Shown here: positions 23,276 to 29,191 of the stretch, one piece after another | Numbering within the stretch: the first letter of the stretch is position 1 | Layout: each line of letters begins with the position of its first letter | Source: an uncultured Prevotellaceae bacterium | GTDB taxonomy: Bacteria > Bacteroidota > Bacteroidia > Bacteroidales > Bacteroidaceae | Assembly (NCBI GenBank): GCA_947169245.1 | Contig: CAMVPA010000004.1 | Coordinates: forward strand, 1-64,000 | Length of the DNA stretch: 64,000 nt | Direction of reading: 5' to 3' | Made by a program: the position numbers and the translations under genes | Notes under the pieces: model-generated | The model's input: the letters and a program-made list of their open reading frames with translations, nothing else | Databases searched by the model: none | What the model was told of the DNA's origin: nothing

Positions 23276-23523
23276 TCACTTCACGGTTTTCCTGCCGTTT
23301 ACAACGAATACCCCCTTTCGCATGGTGCGAGGATTCACGCTGCGCCCCTGCAGATTGTAATAGTTCCCCTCGCCCTGAGAGAGGTCAGGGGTGAGGCTGT
23401 CGACGCCAGCGCCCCCGGCCACGACAGTCAGCCTGTACTCCGCCTTCACGGCCTCGTAGCAGTTCTGGGTCTCAGGACCGATGGCGGTGATGACGGCCTC
23501 GCCCGGGTCACCTGCATAACCAC
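23276..23523 (-). pseudogene. C-terminal fragment of a secreted protein with sorting tail
   Basis: About 80 codons on the minus strand end with VKAEYRLTVVAGGAGVDSLTPDLSQGEGNYYNLQGRSVNPRTMRKGVFVVNGRKTVK and a TGA at 23276. YNLQGR...GVFVVNGRK is the C-terminal sorting tail used by secreted Prevotella proteins. SLTPDLSQGEG is a family C repeat. No start is present; the frame runs into the opposing kinase gene. I infer that only the 3' end of a large surface-protein gene remains after a deletion. Its own terminator survives at 23166-23200. Confidence 0.8.
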
Positions 23524-24987
23524 GTGGGATTAACCGAAAATTTTGACCAATCTGAAAATGAAGAATTAGCCCACAAAGCCAGGATTCTCCTGAATCAAAA
23601 CCGTCCCCTTGATTCCGCCAAGGCCTGTGTCGAAGAGGCGCTGCCCTACATCAAAGACGAGATGCAGTTCGACGATGCCAGCACCATCTATATGGCGGCC
23701 TGCGAGGTGGCGATGGCCGAGAAGCAGTGGCAGAAGGCGCTCGACTACGCCCTGAGGAGCGTTCATCCTGACTCGACGGCCACCTACGCCGACAAGGGCG
23801 GCTACATGCTGCTGGCCGAAATCTACACGGAGCTGGGACAGAAGGGGAAGGCTCGCGCATACATGAATAAGGTGTACGACATGATGAACCGCTACGCCAC
23901 CGACCACTACCAGAGCGGCCTGTCACAGATGGAAGTGCTCTACGAGACACGCCAGAAGGAAGCGCAGATAGCACAGCTGGCCCGCGAGCGGCGGCAGCAC
24001 CTGTGGGTGATAGGTGTTGGGTGTTTGGTGTTGGTGGTCACTGTGCTATTGCTCTTCTACTTCCAGCTGGCCCACCGTCGGCAGAAGGCGCTGCTGGCCG
24101 CGAAGGTGGCATTGGAGACGGAGACGAAGGAGCGCCGCATCCTGGCCCGCGACCTACACGACGGCCTGGGCGGCATGCTGTCACTGCTCAGAATAAGGAG
24201 CCTCACCCCCGACCCCTCTCCAAAGGGCGAGGGGAGTGAGTACATAAAGCTGCTTGACAACATCATTGTCGAACTGCGGCGCATGGCCCACCACTTGATG
24301 CCTGAGGAACTGCTGAAGAACGGACTGGTGTCGGCACTCAACGACTTCGCCGTCAGCGTACCCGGCGCCACCTTCCAGTTTATTCAAGCAGAAGGGGTGA
24401 CAGCTCCCCTCTCCAGTCGGAGAGGGGTTAGGGGTGAGGCTCTGGAACTCACGCTCTACCGCTGTGCCTACGAGCTGGTGAACAACGCCCTGAAGCACGC
24501 CGAAGCCTCCCACATCAATATCCAACTGATGCTTGATATATCAATGCCAGGGGGCAGCGGCATTAACTTCTGCCAGCAGGTGGTCAGCGACTTTCCGAGA
24601 ATGAAAATCCTGGCCATCACCATTCACGACGAGTACAGCGTCATTCAGCGCATGCTCGACAGCGGTGCCCACGGCTACGTACTGAAGAGTGCATCTGTGC
24701 AGGAACTGCTCGACGCCATCACTGCCGTCTACCAAGGCGAACGCTACATCAGCCATGAGGTGGAGGACATCATCCGTCAAGGTGAGAGCAAGGCGGTGGT
24801 ACTGACAACAGTAGAGAGAAGCATCCTTCGCCTGATTTGCGAAGGGCACACCAATCCGGAAATTGCCGTCAAACTGAGCCTCAGCACCGAGACCGTCAAC
24901 TGGTACCGTAAACGCCTGCTGACCAAGTTCGGTGCCAAAAACGCCGTCGGGTTAGTGACGCTTGCAATAAAAGAGCGACTGCTATAA
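23524..24987 (+). CDS. Chimeric sensor kinase/response regulator, 5'-truncated and internally deleted
   Basis: Residues 1-150 are TPR-like, 158-182 a membrane helix, and HisKA_3 follows with the phosphoacceptor in RDLHDGLGGMLSLL near 213. The ATP-binding domain stops after its N box, CAYELVNNALKHAEASHINIQL. The frame then continues as LMLDISMPGGSGINFCQQVV, the middle of a NarL-type receiver with its phosphoacceptor Asp (338), ITIHDE, GYVLKSAS and a complete LuxR helix-turn-helix. So an in-frame deletion fused the end of a kinase gene to its neighbouring regulator, losing the kinase G boxes and the regulator's acidic pocket. The GTG start lacks a signal sequence and abuts another gene fragment, so the 5' end is also lost. 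Two family C repeats lie inside. The protein could still bind DNA but not phosphorylate itself. Confidence 0.82.
   Translation: MGLTENFDQSENEELAHKARILLNQNRPLDSAKACVEEALPYIKDEMQFDDASTIYMAACEVAMAEKQWQKALDYALRSVHPDSTATYADKGGYMLLAEIYTELGQKGKARAYMNKVYDMMNRYATDHYQSGLSQMEVLYETRQKEAQIAQLARERRQHLWVIGVGCLVLVVTVLLLFYFQLAHRRQKALLAAKVALETETKERRILARDLHDGLGGMLSLLRIRSLTPDPSPKGEGSEYIKLLDNIIVELRRMAHHLMPEELLKNGLVSALNDFAVSVPGATFQFIQAEGVTAPLSSRRGVRGEALELTLYRCAYELVNNALKHAEASHINIQLMLDISMPGGSGINFCQQVVSDFPRMKILAITIHDEYSVIQRMLDSGAHGYVLKSASVQELLDAITAVYQGERYISHEVEDIIRQGESKAVVLTTVERSILRLICEGHTNPEIAVKLSLSTETVNWYRKRLLTKFGAKNAVGLVTLAIKERLL
24201..24236 (+). repeat. Family C repeat (copy C3)
   Basis: CCTCACCCCCGACCCCTCTCCAAAGGGCGAGGGGAG encodes SLTPDPSPKGEGS within the dimerisation helix of the kinase. 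Confidence 0.7.
24412..24442 (-). repeat. Family C repeat (copy C4, opposite orientation)
   Basis: CTCCCCTCTCCAGTCGGAGAGGGGTTAGGGGTGAGGCTC is the same element inverted relative to the gene and encodes APLSSRRGVRGEA. Confidence 0.65.
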
Positions 24988-24995
24988 GCCGATGT

Positions 24996-26780
24996 TTACT
25001 TCAGGTACTTTGACAGTTCCGAGCCTATGTCACGCAGTCCCTTGGCAAAACTCTGGGCGTTCATCTGTGCACCAAGCTTCGAGGTGTGGGTGTGGTCCTG
25101 CTTGAAGTACTTGTCGCCGGCTTTCTGCTTGATGGCAGCAATCTTGGCTTTGGCCTTCTCCTTGTCCTGAGGCAACTGCTTGACACTGAACTTCTTGTCG
25201 AGGAAGTCGGCCGAGATATTGTGCAGGTCGACGAAGGCAACGCCCGTCTGCTCCACCACCTCGCGATACCAACGGCCGTAGGAGTCGTCGCGACGCTCCA
25301 CCTTGCCGCCAGGCCACTCGTTGCGCGGGGTCAGCGAGACGAGGATGGGCGTGGCACCCTTCTCGCGGCAATCGTCAATCATCTTGCGGAGATACCAGCC
25401 AAAGCTGTAGACCACCTCGTACTGGCCGTTGTCGAGCTTATAGACGTGACAGGTGTCCTGAGTGCCGGGAATGACGCCACGGGCCTTCGCATCGGCGATG
25501 GGGCAGATGTCGTTATGGCCGAACTCAATGGTGACGTAGTCGCCGGGCTGCAGCGAGTTGTACACTTTCTCCCACAGTCCCTCTTTAATAAAGGTACGCG
25601 TGGAGCGTCCTGCCCGTGCAGCGTTGACCAGGGTGATGCGCTTTTCGTCGAACACCGTCTGCGCCTGCGAGGCCCAGCCCCACATGCCGTCGTTGTCCTT
25701 ATCGGCGTTCTTCACCGTAGAGTCGCCCGTGAAATAGACCACTGGTTTCTTGCGAGGTGCGAGGTACGAGGTGCGAGGTGCGAGGTCACCTCGCACGCCA
25801 CTCGACTTTGCCTCCGAACTATTCTCATACCTCGACAGTTCCACGTTCTGCATCATGGCCTGCAACGTCTGCAACTGAGGGTTCTTGCTGTAGTAGAGTC
25901 CCTCGGCAGCACTGCGGGCGTTCATCTCGGCACCAAACTTCGAGGTGTGTATCTTGTCGCCCAAGAAGTGGTACTGCTGCTTCCAGCGGCTGTAGGAGTC
26001 GAGCTTCGCACCGCTCATTTCGTTCAGGTCGACGAAGGGCACACCCTCCGTAGCAGCAACGTAGGCCGCCCACTCCGTCTGGGGCTTGCGCACAATCTTG
26101 CCCTTGGCGTCGAAGGCGTCGCGCGGCGTCAGCGACATCAGTATGGGGTTGGCTCCACGGGCGCGCGTCTCCTTTATATACAGGCGCAGGTAGTGTCCGT
26201 AACTGTAGACGGTGTCCTGACGTTGCGTGCGCTGGTTGAAGCCCACGTAGCAGGTGTCCTCGTCGACACCGGGGATGACGGCGCGGGCTCGTTTCGCGTC
26301 GAAGAAGTCGCCATTGTCGTTATGGCCGATGGAGATGACCACCCAGTCGCCGGGCTCCAAGGCATTGCGGACGGCAGGCCACAGGTCGGTATAGAAGGTG
26401 CGTGTAGACATGCCGCCAAGCGCCTGGTTCTCGACGGTGATCTTCGCGGCGTTGAAGTACTGTGGGAAGTAGTAGCCCCAGCCCCACTGTCCGTTGTTGC
26501 CATTACCCAGCGTGCCATTGCGCATCGTCGAGTTGCCCACAAGGAAGAGCACGGGGTTCATGTCCTTACGAGTGGAGCCTGGCTTGGGGCGCGACATCAG
26601 CGCCTTGCCGATGCTGTCGGGCGTGTTGTCAACCACCTTGTTGACATCCTCGATGGGGTCGGGCAGGTTGTCGAATCCCTGTGCCCTTACTGCTGAAAGA
26701 GGAGACAGGAGAGTGGAGAGTGTTGAGGCAACAGGAAGGAGGAATGTAGAAAATGCAATAAGTAGTAGTTTTGTTTTCAT
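24996..26780 (-). CDS. Tandem rhamnogalacturonan acetylesterase-like SGNH protein
   Basis: A 594-aa exported esterase. A signal peptide (MKTKLLLIAFSTFLLPVAS...AVRAQ) precedes two SGNH hydrolase domains of the CE12/RhgT type. Domain 1 (about 75-310) has FLVGNSTMRNG, ISIGHNDNGDFF and KIHTSKFGA. Domain 2 (about 345-590) has YFTGDSTVKN, IEFGHNDICP and HTHTSKLGA. Both keep the Ser, Asn and Asp/His residues. Family A repeat A4 encodes the linker (RYENSSEAKSSGVRGDLAPRTSYLAPRK). The family removes acetyl groups from pectic rhamnogalacturonan; the GH28 gene at 47.8 kb fits a pectin diet. It has its own strong promoter. Confidence 0.9.
   Translation of the reverse strand: MKTKLLLIAFSTFLLPVASTLSTLLSPLSAVRAQGFDNLPDPIEDVNKVVDNTPDSIGKALMSRPKPGSTRKDMNPVLFLVGNSTMRNGTLGNGNNGQWGWGYYFPQYFNAAKITVENQALGGMSTRTFYTDLWPAVRNALEPGDWVVISIGHNDNGDFFDAKRARAVIPGVDEDTCYVGFNQRTQRQDTVYSYGHYLRLYIKETRARGANPILMSLTPRDAFDAKGKIVRKPQTEWAAYVAATEGVPFVDLNEMSGAKLDSYSRWKQQYHFLGDKIHTSKFGAEMNARSAAEGLYYSKNPQLQTLQAMMQNVELSRYENSSEAKSSGVRGDLAPRTSYLAPRKKPVVYFTGDSTVKNADKDNDGMWGWASQAQTVFDEKRITLVNAARAGRSTRTFIKEGLWEKVYNSLQPGDYVTIEFGHNDICPIADAKARGVIPGTQDTCHVYKLDNGQYEVVYSFGWYLRKMIDDCREKGATPILVSLTPRNEWPGGKVERRDDSYGRWYREVVEQTGVAFVDLHNISADFLDKKFSVKQLPQDKEKAKAKIAAIKQKAGDKYFKQDHTHTSKLGAQMNAQSFAKGLRDIGSELSKYLK
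25752..25835 (-). repeat. Intragenic palindromic repeat, family A (copy A4, in the esterase)
   Basis: GCGAGGTGCGAGGTACGAGGTGCGAGGTGCGAGGT, then CACCTCGCACGCCACTCGACTTTGCCTCCGAACTATTCTCA. The far arm is short (TACCTCGA). It encodes ENSSEAKSSGVRGDLAPR between two catalytic domains. Confidence 0.85.
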
Positions 26781-26808
26781 CGCAGTTGTTGTGTTATCGT
26801 TTTGGCTG

Positions 26809-26876
26809 CAAAGGTACGAATAAACGAGGAAAAAGCCAAATTAATTTGTCTTTTTCCGTTTTTTTACTTATATTTG
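26809..26876. promoter_or_regulatory. Divergent back-to-back promoters
   Basis: Minus strand: TTTG (26837-26840), 20 bases, TACCTTTG (26809-26816) for the esterase. Plus strand: TTTG (26845-26848), 20 bases, TATATTTG (26869-26876) for DUF5687. The two -33 boxes are only four bases apart, so the promoters may interfere with one another. Confidence 0.8.
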
Positions 26877-26916
26877 CACGCTGAAATTAACGCAAGCCAT
26901 AAAACCAACGTGAAAT

Positions 26917-28278
26917 ATGCTAAAACTATTATTACGACTCTGGGCCGACCAGAAACGAAGGAACTTCAAATGGGGTAAGCTCTTCGGACAGCTCTACTTC
27001 TTCGGACTGTTTCTGGTAATCAGCATCATCGTCACCTTTGCCGTACATGAGGAGGTAGGCGATCTTGACAACGTGGCGAAGGTTGTCAGCATCATTGCTG
27101 TCAGTATTATCGTGCCCGACTTTCTGCACAAACTGCTGATGAAGCACGATGAGACGGTGATGGACCACTACCTGAAGAGCAAGCCCATTCCCGACCGGGC
27201 GTGGAACAGATTCCTGCTCGTGGGCAACCTCGTGAACTATTGGAACTGGGCTATTCCCTTGCTGATGCTGCCCTTCTGTCTGCTGTTCATGGATTGGGCG
27301 GACGCACTGCTGTCGTTCCTTCTGTTGGCGGCCGTCTCAATGGTCGGTGGCGTGGCCATCACCGCTTTCCGTCGAGCCAAAGGCTGGACGAACAAGTGGC
27401 CTGTATTGATGGGAATGGTGATATGGCTCATCATGGCCTTCGTCTACTCGCTGACAGCAATCATCCTGCCGTGGGGTGTTCACATCATTGGGTTCTTCCT
27501 GCTGTGTGCCGGCGGCATTGCCGTGTTCTACAACTACCTTTGCGACCTGCGTCGCTACGGCGAGGAGAAGGCAAAGAAAAGCCGCCTGTTCCTCTCGGGG
27601 CAGTCATCGCTGTTCTCGATGGAGTACATCAGCGTACTGCGCTCCAAGCGCCTACGTATAGGAGTGCTCCTGCTACCGATGATATTCGTGTTCAACAGCT
27701 ACACGCAGATTCCTCAGGGTCTTGGTCCTATGTTTTACATGATGCTGATGTTTGCCATCTTCGCACCGTCGATGATGCTGAGTCAGTGGGTCTTCGGCAT
27801 CGAAGGCAACTACTTCGACGGTCTGTGGACGAAACCCATCGACATCCGTACCATCCTCACGAACAAGTACTGGTTCTATGCCATACTAAACATCATCCCT
27901 ACCATACTGGTGCTGCCCATCATCTGGATGAGCGACCTGTCGCCCTGGGTGTTACCTGTCACCTGGCTCTTTACGGTCGGACTGGGTAATCTGGTAGAGA
28001 TGCCCACGGCCCTGATATCGTCGAGGGTGGAGTTGTTCCAGTCGGCCTTCTTCAACTACCAGGGTGCCTCGATGGCCGTCAACATGTACAGCTTCTTCGT
28101 CCTCATTCCCTTGGCAGTCTACGTGCTCTGCATGTGGCTGCTGCCCCTGAACATCGCGCTCATCGTGCTGGCTGCCATAGGCATCGTCGGCATAGCCCTG
28201 CACCAGGTGGTCATCGGCTGGATAGCCCGCAGGTATGAGGCGAACAGGTACAAGAACTTTGAGAGATATAGGAGTTAA
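26917..28278 (+). CDS. DUF5687 family membrane protein (ABC permease-like)
   Basis: A 453-aa protein with about ten hydrophobic segments (GQLYFFGLFLVISIIVTFAV, WAIPLLMLPFCLLFM, VLMGMVIWLIMAFVYSLTAIIL and others). The sequence matches the Bacteroidetes DUF5687 family from recall. These proteins resemble ABC-2 type permeases and are found beside an ATPase gene, as here. I infer it forms an exporter with the next gene. It starts 41 bases after a canonical -7 box. Confidence 0.85.
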   Translation: MLKLLLRLWADQKRRNFKWGKLFGQLYFFGLFLVISIIVTFAVHEEVGDLDNVAKVVSIIAVSIIVPDFLHKLLMKHDETVMDHYLKSKPIPDRAWNRFLLVGNLVNYWNWAIPLLMLPFCLLFMDWADALLSFLLLAAVSMVGGVAITAFRRAKGWTNKWPVLMGMVIWLIMAFVYSLTAIILPWGVHIIGFFLLCAGGIAVFYNYLCDLRRYGEEKAKKSRLFLSGQSSLFSMEYISVLRSKRLRIGVLLLPMIFVFNSYTQIPQGLGPMFYMMLMFAIFAPSMMLSQWVFGIEGNYFDGLWTKPIDIRTILTNKYWFYAILNIIPTILVLPIIWMSDLSPWVLPVTWLFTVGLGNLVEMPTALISSRVELFQSAFFNYQGASMAVNMYSFFVLIPLAVYVLCMWLLPLNIALIVLAAIGIVGIALHQVVIGWIARRYEANRYKNFERYRS

Positions 28279-28338
28279 GGAGTTAAGGAGTTAAGAAGTT
28301 AAGAAGTTAAGAAGTTAAGGAGTTAAGGAGTTAAGAAT
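28268..28338 (+). repeat. GGAGTTAAGAAGTTAA tandem repeat (family F)
   Basis: Eight or nine copies of GGAGTTAA/GAAGTTAA fill the gap between the permease and ATPase genes. The same 8-base unit, read in frame, inserts EVNEVKEVNGVKK into etfB (32470-32508). Confidence 0.8.
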
Positions 28339-28339
28339 T

Positions 28340-29050
28340 ATGGAAATCAAGATACAAAACCTCGTCAAGCAGTATGGTAAGAACACCGTACTCAACATTC
28401 CCGAACTGACCATTGGCTCGGGCGAACTCATAGGACTGGTGGGAAATAACGGCGCCGGCAAAACCACGCTGATGCGACTTATCCTCGACCTCATTGAGGC
28501 GACAGAAGGCCACGTGGAGGTTGATGGCCTCCTTGTCACCGAAGACACTACGTGGAAACAGCATACCGGCTCGTTCATCGACGGCCACTTCCTCATCGAC
28601 TACTACACGCCTGAGGAGTACTTCGGATTTATTGCACAGGTCTACCAGTTGACCAAGGACACTCTCGACAACCGCCTGGAGGCATACCGTCCGCTGATGC
28701 ACGACGAGATTCTGGGCACGAAGAAGTACCTGCGGCAGTTCTCTGAGGGAAACCGCCAGAAGATTGGCATCATCGGCGCCATGCTCATCAACCCCAAGGT
28801 GCTGATTCTCGATGAGCCGTTCAACTACCTTGACCCCACGTCGCAGATTACCGTTGCCAAACTCATCCGCCAGATGAACGAGCAGTTGGGCACCACCGTC
28901 ATCATCTCCAGCCACAACCTGAGCTTCGTCTCAGAGATTTCAACACGCATCCTGCTATTGGAGAAAGGTGTGGTCATCAAGGACTTGCCCAACCATGACG
29001 GCAGTGCCACAAAGGAGTTGGAAGACTACTTTAATACTGTTGAGCAGTAA
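28340..29050 (+). CDS. ABC transporter ATP-binding protein
   Basis: A 236-aa ATPase. Walker A is GNNGAGKTT near residue 37, the signature is FSEGNRQKIGI near 135 (a variant of LSGGQ), Walker B is VLILDEPFNYLDP near 155, and the switch His is in IISSHNLSF. The length and lack of membrane segments fit a single-domain ABC-2 exporter ATPase paired with the DUF5687 permease just upstream. The substrate is unknown. Confidence 0.92.
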   Translation: MEIKIQNLVKQYGKNTVLNIPELTIGSGELIGLVGNNGAGKTTLMRLILDLIEATEGHVEVDGLLVTEDTTWKQHTGSFIDGHFLIDYYTPEEYFGFIAQVYQLTKDTLDNRLEAYRPLMHDEILGTKKYLRQFSEGNRQKIGIIGAMLINPKVLILDEPFNYLDPTSQITVAKLIRQMNEQLGTTVIISSHNLSFVSEISTRILLLEKGVVIKDLPNHDGSATKELEDYFNTVEQ

Positions 29051-29076
29051 GACTCCCCATGGCTTTATTGCACCAA

Positions 29077-29114
29077 TCAGCCAGAATGTTAGCATTTTGG
29101 CTGATATTTTTTTG
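29077..29114 (+). terminator. Rho-independent terminator of the ABC pair
   Basis: ATCAGCCA-G-AATG-TTAG-CATT-T-TGGCTGAT makes a long stem with one internal mismatch and is followed by ATTTTTTT. Confidence 0.8.
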
Positions 29115-29121
29115 ATTTTTC

Positions 29122-29152
29122 TTGGAGAAGTGCATCAAAAAGCGTATCTTTG
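29122..29152 (+). promoter_or_regulatory. Promoter of the BspA-like gene
   Basis: TTG (29122-29124), 20 bases, TATCTTTG (29145-29152), 39 bases ahead of the ATG at 29192. Confidence 0.7.
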
Positions 29153-29191
29153 CAGCGCAGAAACAATCTAACTATATCAAAATAATTGCTT

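Noticed and set aside
25086-26696. 536-aa plus-strand ORF
   Set aside because: Antisense to the esterase, which has catalytic motifs; no motif in the shadow.
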